64,000 nucleotides of DNA, from NCBI RefSeq assembly GCF_003025555.1, contig NZ_PYMH01000001.1, positions 62,001 to 126,000 on the forward strand, read 5' to 3'. Positions 38,901 to 43,289 of the stretch are shown here, piece after piece (the stretch's first letter is position 1; each line of letters begins with the position of its first letter). The stretch is from Photobacterium lutimaris (lineage in GTDB: Bacteria; Pseudomonadota; Gammaproteobacteria; Enterobacterales; Vibrionaceae). The notes below the pieces were generated by a model. That model saw nothing but the letters and a program-made list of their open reading frames with translations, made no database searches and was not told the DNA's origin. A program made the position numbers and the translations under genes.

Positions 38901-40345
38901 AAATTAATGCCCCACATAAAATACTGCTGTTACCATTCAAATGTGACGAAGACATTACCATGTTTGTCGACTCCAATACGCTCGTTATTAGCTATATGCC
39001 TATTGAGACTGAGTTGTTGGCACTTACTTTGGGATGGCAACGAGAGTCTTATGCTTCAATTCCTATAGTTGGTGCTGAGAAAACGTATTTCACCAGAAAC
39101 CGCTATTCAGCTTTGCACTTGCAAGCCAGACTTAAAATAGGAAATTGGTTGACAGTTTATGACTCCGAAACAATTGATTCAGATAACGATGAGTTAGTCC
39201 ATCTGGTGTTAGAAGAGTTTGCAGGCGTTCTTAATATGGATGCATCTGAAATTGATGAAAACGCTGATTTAAGTGAATATGGCGTCAATTCCATTCTCTT
39301 CACCAGGATTTTCAGCTCTTTGAATGAGAAAAACGGGAACAATTTGGATGCATCAGCGTTCATTGAATGTAAAACCGTTGCGGAAGTCGCAAATGTCATA
39401 GCGCTGACGGAATCAACTATGGAGGTTGCTAAAGATATCATACACTCGGTGCAGCAAAATACATCAATGATCGATATCCAAAGTGATTTCTTCCAGGCAA
39501 AAAGTGGCATCAATTATGAGATCCATGTTGAAGGTAGCGGCCAACCAGTCGTGTTTCTTACTGCGTTGGCATTCACGTTTGGCATCTGGGAAGAACAGCT
39601 CAACTATTTCAAGGAAACGAATCAAGTCATTCTGCTTAACTTACCTGCTCACGGAAATAGCGGCTATGATGGGCAGAAACTGACTTTCGATCTTATTGCA
39701 GATGATATTGCCTCTCTTTTAGATAGCTACAGCATTGTTAAAGCACATGTCGTAGGCTGGTGTATGGCAGGCAATATAGCGCAAGTATTTGCAAATAAAT
39801 ATCAATCGAGGATTTCGTCATTGGCGTTGCTGAATACAACGGCAGAAGATGCGGGGTTACGAGGTATCAATGGGGAAGATCTAAAGAGCTACTCTAACGA
39901 TCCGTTAGCCACTTATGATCTCGAATTTCAAAATATTTATCAAGGAGAATACTTTACCAACCCCGGTAAGATCCAAAAATATCTAGGAAAAATCAGATGC
40001 GCGCATAGTTCAGTAAATCTCACCGCTCTAATGTATTATATAGATAGTCTTTTCCAATTCGATTTCCTCTCTCAATTGAAAGATATTAACGTGAGAACAC
40101 TTGTTGTTGCGGGATCGATGGATATCACATACCCACCCGAACAAGTTAAGGCGCTACACAATGAGTTACCTGATTCTGTATATATTGAATTTAAGAAAGG
40201 GGGTCACATGCCATTTCTAAATGAGTATACAGATTTCAATCAAGTGCTAAGCAAATTTATTCATGATGATGCTGTAGAAGCCTTTGCGGATAATTCGGTA
40301 AATCTTCTGATCGAAACAGCGAAGAGGATGGAAAATGAGTGCTAA
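23948..40345 (+). CDS. trans-AT polyketide synthase, M7 to M10 with terminal thioesterase
   Basis: Order: docking helices; M7 KS7 (Cys220), DH, KR (IDYTYAN, IDD motif), ACP (Ser1433); M8 KS8 (Cys1689), ACP-like insert without Ser, LPTYPF, DH (HNIDGNTILP), KR, two ACPs (Ser3051, Ser3163); M9 KS9 (Cys3438, ETHGTGT) followed only by two ACPs (Ser3938, Ser4041); M10 KS10 (Cys4287 but His replaced by Gln4422), degenerate methyltransferase, ACP (Ser5115 in GVNS) and an alpha/beta-hydrolase TE with Cys5272. No AT or ER domain is seen. The M7 DH has HTVNQAKVLP instead of HxxxGxxxxP (Gly to Gln) and HGPRMQ for YGPxF. The M8 KR lacks the usual NWPLW (reads LSLPLLDEG) and has ISE where B-type KRs have LDD. 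The ribosome site is weak (AAAGG), suggesting coupling to the gene 26 bases upstream. As the TE is present, this is the last protein of the line. Confidence 0.96.
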   Translation: METKSNRKKLLELIKSGELSPEKGYELLKVLLQESREGNVDMSAKVDNKEDIAIIGMACKYAGADNIDEFWANLKNGVNCITEIPKDRWNVQSFYDPKGERPFTSISKWGGFVNNIYNFDCGFFNISPREAELMDPQQRLFLEESYKALEQSGYGKSTKKGLNCGVFVGYSDGDYKNVLSDYNIPPDAHYFMGNSGSILAARISYHLNLKGASIAVDTACSSSLVAINLACRSIVSGETDMALAGGITLFTTPNIYYLTSKSGMLSIDGKCKTFDKEANGFVPGEGVGVVVLKRLSKALEDGDCIHSVIKGYKLNQDGKTNGITAPNSNSQTQLEMDVYREFNINPETIAFVEAHGTGTVLGDPIEINALTDAFAKFTSKKNFCGIGSVKSNIGHAQLAAGVAGVIKASLSLKHEVIVPTLNFSQPNPHLNLEDSPFYVNTKLEKINVTQTNKATVSAFGFSGTNAHIVIECSPHSEKSQSSPGHWPICISARNEESLKQKVFDLLSWIHGADHNEVNLADLSYTLLVKRELFRFRKAWAVNTLEELRACLAKEVESIATTEVKSVDSRDPDRQQIAEFEQLSNAKNSNYKEVTRICDLFNEGIDCPWHLLFASQSARTLNIPTYPFSGKVHKIQQNVEALTVAKQLQHRIEFSGNEFFLEDHTVNQAKVLPGVLYLEYALQAAKRLGLPVADKIENVVWLQPFIVNNTSNVITVEFVKKTLGWNFRFFSGADSQVIDHAQGLLSNEEKRSDKSELLDFNILRKNCIAKISREEHYRQFKTRGIEHGPRMQGVQVLLCSDDDALSEISAVGCADLEESDFLLHPTVLDSALQCITATLDNEERQQRHLYLPFGMKNIVVYKKLSTIALAHVKPNVKKAGSSIYSYDITLADKNGVIQATISEFTMRKVQAEVTADKKETAELVTYERRFMPEAARKRESALSNVIVYDLRSEAKDRDIGFDKSSYVLTESVSFSQSSNMFSGAWRNPKHIRRLVSNLGLKEINLLLTVTDEGCDIDAIISLILAWCQYAHTERNNLPLTIVCSVEQSQPGLAVNLAALESFAKSIKLERKNIHVSVVFHKQPLSEIVEEIGGEFREHVHHLVKYSNGKRFIQRLVPITLPEDTIESSIEDGKLYLITGGAGSLGLILGQHIVQHYHSNVVLVSRSCSEETKATLSELNSNAKGTIEFLEADVSNDAQLHSVVDNLKKKYGVIHGVFHMAGVIDDSYFWNKSMEAFAKVVSPKVVGVQNLDRCTTGEPLDFFVCFSSVTAITGNVGQIDYTYANGYLDYWARERNNDVSKGLSNGKTISINWPFWGEGGMQIDEKVEELLKNNAGIHRLQSDDAIHFLKQCIQSDSSQIVLYNGNKEKIQRLLGQQLEQKVVKVSANPRNDFNQSQHLRLAIQSQLKEIITQLLKVSDDEFRLNKEMSEYGFDSISFTTFANSLNERYSLELMPLVFFEYPTIQKLTEHLLSNHHKHVEQVHGQVTVDSQQEATPIVDSQQADREEACPGTLNNGKYDADDIAIVGMNAVLPNSANITEFWNHLVNGDDMISEVPSDRWNWKEYQKETSEDNFRTEIHWGAFMDEIDKFDAPFFNISPREAQLMDPQQRLFLQTVWSVIEDAGYKASDLAGSKTGLFVGVSTLDYAQLLNQHQVPIDAYTTTGRAHSILANRASYFFDFRGPSEPVDTACSSSLISVIRAVEAIRSGSCDQAIAGGVNVIASPELYVAFNKAGMLSPDGKCKTFDESANGYARGEGTGALFLKKLSKATEDKDQIYAVIKGGAINHGGKANSLTAPNPAAQKDLLVDAYSKANISPENITYIEAHGTGTALGDPLEIEGLKKAFNELFLRSNSEKPSQAYCGIGAVKSNIGHLEAAAGVAGLIKTALAIKSKTIPPSINFHRINPLIDLEGSPFYIVDKLRPWDKPANSPRIAGVSSFGYGGANAHVVLQEHTQLTSNNGALTTQLIPLSAIEPEQLQSIIENLYHFLIDDRDALQEEVLSDEHKDIQLFLSQTIQRIGKVPSVNAKQHLVQIIKGHKNIQKLCKLIEVEYDISVDTTLIFDYPTIDDLVGYITQETTGQETSITDKNTQTSLDSIAYTLQVGRESMEYRLSIIASSIDELIQRLGEYVSDASLLKRDYSDLVNFDKSEQMTLEHQNEIEKALADSNMPSIGRLWKSGCNIDWSKLYQTIGTPVKMSLPTYPFAKERYWFTMPENVNRTTVMPTVSSIHPLLDENISNMNQLCFRKTFAPEQFYIHDHNIDGNTILPGVAYLEMARAAGEQAASHSINLISNIIWGNPILIQDEPLDVKIELVQTGNNLAFSIKKNGVEKDVLYSKGLLTKSAELSPLAELVNIDALKEKCQTHHDHNKLYEYFSSMGFHYGPAFKVLEEVYVGNTEALGKLKFPDAVLDLANQFKLHIPLMDGALQTVLAINAGNTTGAAKTYIPFSLERLEIHREITSDCYALVKLTHDKNDIRKFNITLLNNRGETLVQYINFTARALVKPGTTLENKNNTQNNADTYLYKKVLERQFIQAADNYDSQLLWLEGINTEDNEIVSELSGDVWHLRSDSTPLTSGRVFVIDSTSVSKYELLLEEIVENGQTKIDIVQVFNNLSGAGDNSSDFPDFENKVMNKLFFLSQRFTKDTPDLRINFLFVDISGHDQHTPAHSMLAGFGKSCRVFNRNITSRNVIISCQEFDAGQVAEIIRNELIQQNAKTGEEIVYHNGNRFVTLLQETVAATTQPSPIKAGGTYIITGGVGKIGLAWAKQMTNLYNINLILTGRTAPTGQQNELIQEMSKKGSSVIFRVADISDKKQVSSLVHAVELTHGSINGIFHAAGSISEVQLPNMKLEEFKAIWKAKIYGAQNLSEVLANKNIDFFVMFSSVSSIIGDFGACNYAMANAYLDAFCLKRNSDPQSKGITISLSLPLLDEGNMQIPERYKSSYVASTGMTTMKVAEAYSAFNHVYGSDNRHVIIVKGKKQQIEKMLLPARKSTDVHEAESVQAPATKQIPSNQNLTLDDVLTYLKDLFAKTLKMSPDSFQIGTPFEKYGIDSMMVMELNDILGKHFEALPQTLFFEYFNLKELAGYFFDEYHTVLVKLISKTGEGNNEITVDVPEKAEEKAGFSDEDLFTKSQELLSGLLAETSKLPINKIKPNTPFDKYGIDSMIIMDLNTKLESYFSEVPQTLFFEYQTIKELTAYFVNNERSRLCEIFDINTQSGSHPQTATDTSKESTSEATMSSTPASNKPGMGLKKSNKLVDREVGDIAVIGMSGRYPMAKDLEAFWDNLSQGKDCIEEIPIERFDHREYYDPEPYTRGKSISKWGGFINNIKDFDADFFNVIPRVANMMDPQERLFLETVYSTIENAGYFPNKLVNIPDSTYKTNVGVYLGFMYDDYKMLEAEEVMKGNLDAITGYWNASLANRISYQFDFTGPSVVLDTACSSSLIAIHMACESIRNKECYQAVAGGVNLSYHPSKYVRLSLMGMASSDGRCRSFGEGGDGYVPGEGVGAVLLKPLDAAIRDNDNIMAVVKGSAVNHGGKTNGFSVPNPNAQAEVIEIAQQNAQIKPREISYVETHGTGTPLGDPIEILGLNKIFKKSTKDTEFCYLGSVKSNVGHCEGAAGVAAFSKTVLQLKHKKIAPSLHSSELNKKIDFRKSPFTINQKLKTWNRPVIVSDGHEPKELLRTAGISSFGAGGVNGHIIIQEWQQEAYRRIAGEEKTLIVLSAKNQDRLIEYVRSWDKHISKHQEELSLEQVAYVAQTGREFFKCRLAVIASSLEELLSLLRDYLNDEKKSDLLYGEAEDGEELESGIYDGAVSSDTIRYLAERWVSGANVDFNKLYTQGQPRKVELPGYPFTRKEYWIPIAGKVELQPVEDRVKAAELIPKRKSTTNTQLEEQKSGTTTDTSLLEIKNKLKHILGEITQMPADEISDTIEFSELGIDSITIQQFSKKLLGEYSDLSETAVFAYQSIGEMGGYILENMSQTVIEKPQAIAAQEKVDVQISKSTNNSLEGTKKRLTNMLAEIIGQRPEEIDSDTPFSEYGIDSITIAQFTAKILKVFEDVSETALFAYQTIIELAEYLVLTEASTLAENVSVDAPMEETVAVEQMTEVAPTKTVNSSSNDIAIIGVSVKVPGANGIDDLWANLLNKKTSISEIKEDRLNLKGSFSKDKEDGKTYSRWGGLIEDVDKFDPLFFNISPKEAEVVDPQERLFLQSAWELLEDAGYTKDNISKSRNVGVFIGVTTPSYNVLGLEEQFKGKKNVFSSVSFASIANRVSYVLNLNGPSVAVDTMCSSSLVAIHEACGKLLSGECDTAIAGGVNLYLHPSRIVDLCRTKLLADDELNRSFTSGGIGFVPGESVTSILLKPLKQAEMDNDHIYGVIKGSAVKHTGRTNAYFTPNPKAYEQTIKSALENAQVDPATVSYIEAQATGSELSDAIELESIQNAYASGRKGTIKIGSLKPNLGHSEAASGVTQLVKVLLQFKHEQLLPTILHGKLNPRFNFGKSIVHIQKETEKWSTFSSDSTRLRAGVSSYGAGGTGGHIILERYNQQEKHSSASSNIFNFSAKTASSLKAYLIRFRNFLENNEDINLSRVARTLQVGREQFKCRIAVVADDIYELLGKLKKIIDQIQAGDAKLTPVKMVRKTVIDWSIYRQQFINAEFDDLIKLWLDGDNIDWQSIYGEEEITRISLPTYSFDERICWVTQSKDSDTNVRAELATSNHNEVKKPEESYLSTELVSGESIDETIESNLSDEEKQLLQGQFMISNYLGLYLLQKMQDRRVLFGSGMYNLDEIIEALQMPGQYWYVIRNFLNLLEKNGLVEQDNEQYTLTALALSKECKDQMRNINSRDQLILRAMPEFTPFIQLFKAFNGTIGEHNAEEKNVVRLLQSEEVQAAIPHVLSGEHRLSAALKYQLNLLLSEKYSNVDSELAIVDFGIQTSMIGNTIINALSEKFNSIRYHVKDHPLPNISAALSIGKENVLITPLNEEFGEINAPHKILLLPFKCDEDITMFVDSNTLVISYMPIETELLALTLGWQRESYASIPIVGAEKTYFTRNRYSALHLQARLKIGNWLTVYDSETIDSDNDELVHLVLEEFAGVLNMDASEIDENADLSEYGVNSILFTRIFSSLNEKNGNNLDASAFIECKTVAEVANVIALTESTMEVAKDIIHSVQQNTSMIDIQSDFFQAKSGINYEIHVEGSGQPVVFLTALAFTFGIWEEQLNYFKETNQVILLNLPAHGNSGYDGQKLTFDLIADDIASLLDSYSIVKAHVVGWCMAGNIAQVFANKYQSRISSLALLNTTAEDAGLRGINGEDLKSYSNDPLATYDLEFQNIYQGEYFTNPGKIQKYLGKIRCAHSSVNLTALMYYIDSLFQFDFLSQLKDINVRTLVVAGSMDITYPPEQVKALHNELPDSVYIEFKKGGHMPFLNEYTDFNQVLSKFIHDDAVEAFADNSVNLLIETAKRMENEC
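29935..30180 (+). other. ACP-like insert in the KS flanking region of M8, attachment Ser lost
   Basis: After KS8 and before IAYTLQVGRESMEYR, a segment with an ACP-like first helix (LFLSQTIQRIGKVPS), a second helix ending in IEVEYDI, and a last part reading IFDYPTIDDLVGYI. The region where GxDS should be reads KGHKNIQK, with no serine. It is the most diverged of the three inserts; its identity rests mainly on position and the FDYPTIDDL end. Confidence 0.6.
36297..37580 (+). other. KS0: ketosynthase of the terminal module M10
   Basis: The Cys is kept (VDTMCSSS) but EAHGTGT reads EAQATGS (nt 37205-37225), so the first catalytic His is Gln4422. The second His (NLGHSEA) remains. The GSAVNHGG segment also reads GSAVKHTG. 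Elongation is not expected; the domain probably hands the finished chain to the last ACP and TE. Confidence 0.88.
38090..39180 (+). other. Degenerate methyltransferase domain of M10
   Basis: Between the LPTYSF linker and the last ACP lie about 360 residues. The first part resembles the winged-helix region of SAM methyltransferases (NLDEIIEALQMPGQYW, NFLNLLEKNGLVEQD). The segment aligned with SAM motif I reads IVDFGIQTSMIGN instead of a glycine-rich ExGxGxG loop, so SAM binding is doubtful. Alternatives are another fold or a structural spacer; the assignment is by position and overall pattern. Confidence 0.55.
39480..40260 (+). other. Terminal thioesterase domain with cysteine nucleophile
   Basis: An alpha/beta-hydrolase closes the last PKS protein. 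The nucleophile elbow is GWCMAG, with codon TGT at 39761-39763 (Cys5272) instead of the usual Ser of GxSxG. The acid is probably the Asp of AGSMDITYP and the base the His of KGGHMPFLN. It should release the product by hydrolysis, lactonisation or oligomerisation; which one cannot be read from sequence. Confidence 0.88.
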
Positions 40346-40931
40346 TTATCAGAAGCCTGCATTAGACAACAGGATATCGGTAGAAGACTTTCAGCAACAT
40401 TATTGGCTGAAAAAAGAGTTGGCAAAATTTTGTGTGGAAAACAATCTTGGGACGTCAGGTTTGAAAATGGAAATGGAAACAAGGATTATTACTTTTTTAA
40501 AAACCGGTGAAAGAGTTGCTGTCAAACCGGGAAAGATACATAGCAGGAATGAGCCCATTGTTAATTATCACAAAGGTCCATTTTCAAGGGCAACACCGAT
40601 TACGTCTACTCTTAAAAGGACTCGGGTAGTGCGGGAGTTCTTTATCCAAGAAATCGGTACCAAGTTCCATTTCACCATTCGTCTGAATAAATATTTAAGA
40701 GAAAATATAGGAAAAACATTTGGAGACGCTATAGAGGACTGGTTGAAAGAAGATCACCTTAAAAACCAACCTGGCTATAAATCGGCCATTGTACCTCAAT
40801 GTCAATATAATCAATATATCAGAGACTATATGGCAGAGAAGCCAGAGAGTAGTTTTAAAGAGGCTGTTGAGAGCTGGAACAGTATTAGAGACCAGAAAGG
40901 GGATCACAAATTTAGAACTACCGTTAAATGA
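40335..40931 (+). CDS. Small SAP/DUF6434-like protein overlapping the last PKS gene
   Basis: 198 residues; the ATG lies inside the last codons of the PKS gene (11-base overlap), so translation is probably coupled. The N-terminal part (about residues 14-55, with FQQHYWLKKELAKFC then GLKMEMETRI) looks like the SAP-type helix pair of the DUF6434 family. The C-terminal part has two similar blocks (LREN-IGKTFGDAIEDW and MAEKPESSFKEAVESW). Such proteins are usually stand-alone genes of unknown function, with DNA or RNA binding suggested by the SAP fold. No signal peptide or membrane segment is seen. Whether it takes part in polyketide formation or its control is unknown. Confidence 0.75.
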   Translation: MSANYQKPALDNRISVEDFQQHYWLKKELAKFCVENNLGTSGLKMEMETRIITFLKTGERVAVKPGKIHSRNEPIVNYHKGPFSRATPITSTLKRTRVVREFFIQEIGTKFHFTIRLNKYLRENIGKTFGDAIEDWLKEDHLKNQPGYKSAIVPQCQYNQYIRDYMAEKPESSFKEAVESWNSIRDQKGDHKFRTTVK

Positions 40932-41515
40932 AAAGAATAAATAGCTTTATGGGTGTGATTATTATTGCAACTCGAGATTCTGAACGCGTTTGTATTATCC
41001 ATTGATAAACCCCAGCTTCGCTGGGGTGACTCGCATACCGATAGGTTTGGCCCATACAGGTTGGGATTATCCCTAAGAAGGGGAAATTGCTCTATGGTAC
41101 AATAAGAAAGCATCTAGGTACGACTTGTAAAGTATTTGATAACAAATGTTGTAGGTTACTCAAAAGGGAAGAGTGCAATTTTAATTGCAAAGAATCTCCG
41201 AGGTAGGCATAGAAATTTTAAAGGAGAATGGCTTTGGCTCGAGGGTACTTTGTTTCAACAGTTGGCTAGGATGAATATGAGGTTATAAAAGGTATACGGA
41301 AAGAAGAACAAGACGATGAGCAACGAGATTAACTGAAGTTAGGTATATAGTGGCGCCTTTTAGCCCTTGAATTGCGTAATCAAATAAGCCTCAGGCTTGC
41401 TGGCGGTCATTAAACTATCGTATCGAACAGGTAGAATTCAGGAATGAACAATGGGACTGTGATCTGTGATCAAAGCAGAAAAATAACAGTCTACCTAGAA
41501 TTAGGAGAGGGAAGA
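40932..41515. other. Long intergenic stretch with hairpins
   Basis: 584 bases without a convincing gene. It holds a perfect hairpin at 41010-41026 (CCCCAGC, loop TTC, GCTGGGG) with no T-run, and a near-perfect AT-rich palindrome at 41174-41189 (TGCAATT TT AATTGCA). A new promoter for the following genes probably lies here, but I see no clear -35/-10 pair. It could be the decayed remains of another gene. Confidence 0.4.
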
Positions 41516-42382
41516 ATGTTAGGAAATATTACTTGTATTGGTGCAGGCCATATGGGACAGCAAATCGCTTTACAATGCGCTGTAAACGGATTTAACGTTT
41601 CGCTTTTCAGCAGAAAAAAGGAAGGGCTAGGTAAGGCAAAAAGCAGCATCCAAGCCTTTTGCTTACGATTGGTTCACTTAAAAATTATTGAGCAGAATCA
41701 GATTAATGAGATAGTACAAAGAATTAATTTCACAACCGATCTAATCGAAGCTACCTCAGATTCCGATATACTAATCGAATGCGTTGTTGAGGACTTGGAA
41801 ATAAAGCGCAAGCTTTTCAAGCAGCTTGAATCTATCTGTCCCGAGAAAACCATTTTCTGCACAAATACATCAGCCATTGTACCATCTAAAATAGCAAGCG
41901 TATTCAACACCCCTGGACGCTTTATTGCAGTTCACTTTCATACTTATGTATGGGAAATGAATTTCGTCGATATCATGCCGCATCCCCAGACGGACCCAGA
42001 GACATTGAAAGTCATTAAACAGTTTGTAATTAAGATTAAACAGATTCCTATCGTAATGAGCAAAGAATCAGCCGGATATATATTCACAGCCCTTCTAAGC
42101 TCTCTCAATAATACCGCGATTAAGTTGGCAAGAGAAGGCGTGGCCAGTGTGGGAGAGATTGATAAATCCTGGAGAGCTGCCATGAAAATGCCTATGGGAC
42201 CTTTCGGTATAATGGATTACATCGGTCTTGATACGCTTCGTGATATTTGCCAGTATTGGGGGGAAGAGCGGAATGATAGTGAAGCTCTTAAGAATGCAGA
42301 TTACTTGAATGAATTTGTTTCTGAAGGCAATTTGGGAATCAAGTCTGGTAAAGGATTTTATGATTACACGAAGAAGAGATAA
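41516..42382 (+). CDS. 3-hydroxyacyl-CoA dehydrogenase family protein
   Basis: 288 residues from the ATG at 41516, chosen because GGAGAGG sits just ahead of it and the next residues start the Rossmann strand; an upstream ATG at 41444 adds an unconserved tail. The NAD-binding motif is CIGAGHMGQQ. The usual catalytic HFFNP reads HFHTYVWEMNFVDIM, keeping the His. The C-terminal helical domain (ESAGYIFTALLSSLNNTA, MKMPMGPFGIMDYIGLD) is typical of the family. Known relatives oxidise or reduce 3-hydroxyacyl thioesters, and relatives in polyketide clusters help make unusual extender or starter units (for example the FkbK type for methoxymalonyl-ACP). No FkbH-like partner is in the window, so the substrate is open. 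It lies four bases ahead of the next gene. Confidence 0.85.
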   Translation: MLGNITCIGAGHMGQQIALQCAVNGFNVSLFSRKKEGLGKAKSSIQAFCLRLVHLKIIEQNQINEIVQRINFTTDLIEATSDSDILIECVVEDLEIKRKLFKQLESICPEKTIFCTNTSAIVPSKIASVFNTPGRFIAVHFHTYVWEMNFVDIMPHPQTDPETLKVIKQFVIKIKQIPIVMSKESAGYIFTALLSSLNNTAIKLAREGVASVGEIDKSWRAAMKMPMGPFGIMDYIGLDTLRDICQYWGEERNDSEALKNADYLNEFVSEGNLGIKSGKGFYDYTKKR

Positions 42383-42385
42383 AGT

Positions 42386-43162
42386 ATGATTTCTGAAGCA
42401 AGAAAGAAGCGAGGCGAAATCGACGCGAGTTACATTAAATACCATCAAAGTTTGTTCAGTAATCAGTTGGTGTTACTTATCAATGATAAAGATCCGCAGA
42501 AAAGAAGTGTTGCCGCCACAATCTTAGGAGAGCGAAAATGGCAACAAGCTACACCCATACTATGTGAAAGATTGAGCAAAGAAAAATCACTTTATAGCAA
42601 AATCGCAATTTCTGATGCAATCGTAGAATTGGGCTCGGGGAGCATTCCCGAGCTTGTAAGCTATATTGGGAAAGTAGGTAAGAATCAACATCACAGATTA
42701 CCTGATGGTATTTTTAGAAAAAAAAGTTATCCACTACCCAGAGATATCATTATAAGAACAATTATCAGGATGAAAACGCCTGCGCTACCTCATCTTCAGG
42801 CGCTGCTGGTTAGCAGTGAGCCAAAAGTATTATTAGAAGTTGTGGATGCTATTGGCTTTATTACCTTTTATTCAAAGGATTATCGGGCTTTAGATGACAT
42901 GTTGTCAACGTTTGACCTCAGTTTTGATTCAGAAATTCTGCGTTGGAAAGTCATTAGATCTTTTCAGAGTTTCCCAAAGAAGGAAGTTGTTCATAAATTG
43001 GATCGGATATTCAGAGAGAGTGATATCGCAGCTCATCGTTGGGAAGCAGTTAGAAGTTTGGCTCAAATACGTATTCATGGAGCGTTAGACATTGTTCGAG
43101 ATGCTCTGCAAGATTCCGATGAATTCGTGTCAGAGATGGCGGAAATAGCGTTGAGGTGGTAG
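42386..43162 (+). CDS. HEAT-repeat protein of unknown function
   Basis: 258 residues, starting three bases after the stop of the dehydrogenase gene, so the two are almost surely cotranslated. Repeats of two helices are visible (INDKDPQKRSVAATILGERK, DIVRDALQDSDEFVSEMA, EVVDAIGF), as in HEAT/PBS-lyase-like scaffolds. There is no catalytic motif, signal peptide or membrane span. Such proteins mediate protein-protein contacts; a role as a scaffold for the dehydrogenase or the PKS is possible but only inferred from position. Confidence 0.75.
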   Translation: MISEARKKRGEIDASYIKYHQSLFSNQLVLLINDKDPQKRSVAATILGERKWQQATPILCERLSKEKSLYSKIAISDAIVELGSGSIPELVSYIGKVGKNQHHRLPDGIFRKKSYPLPRDIIIRTIIRMKTPALPHLQALLVSSEPKVLLEVVDAIGFITFYSKDYRALDDMLSTFDLSFDSEILRWKVIRSFQSFPKKEVVHKLDRIFRESDIAAHRWEAVRSLAQIRIHGALDIVRDALQDSDEFVSEMAEIALRW

Positions 43163-43289
43163 AAGGTTGCTATGTTCATAAAACGTGTTGGCATGCTTTG
43201 TATCTAGTGATCAAGGATTCAATGTTAGCTCGCAGCCGACCGGATACTAGCGTGCAATTCCTACTTTATAATTAAGCTCGGCAAATAAA

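Noticed and set aside
1..40345. PUFA synthase or fatty-acid-type multienzyme
   Set aside because: Modules repeat with KR, DH and cMT in varied order and with LPTYPF post-KS linkers; no AT or PUFA-type DH pair is present.
41444..41515. Longer N-terminus for the dehydrogenase from ATG 41444
   Set aside because: The 24 extra residues are unlike the family and the ATG at 41516 has a clear GGAGAGG ahead.
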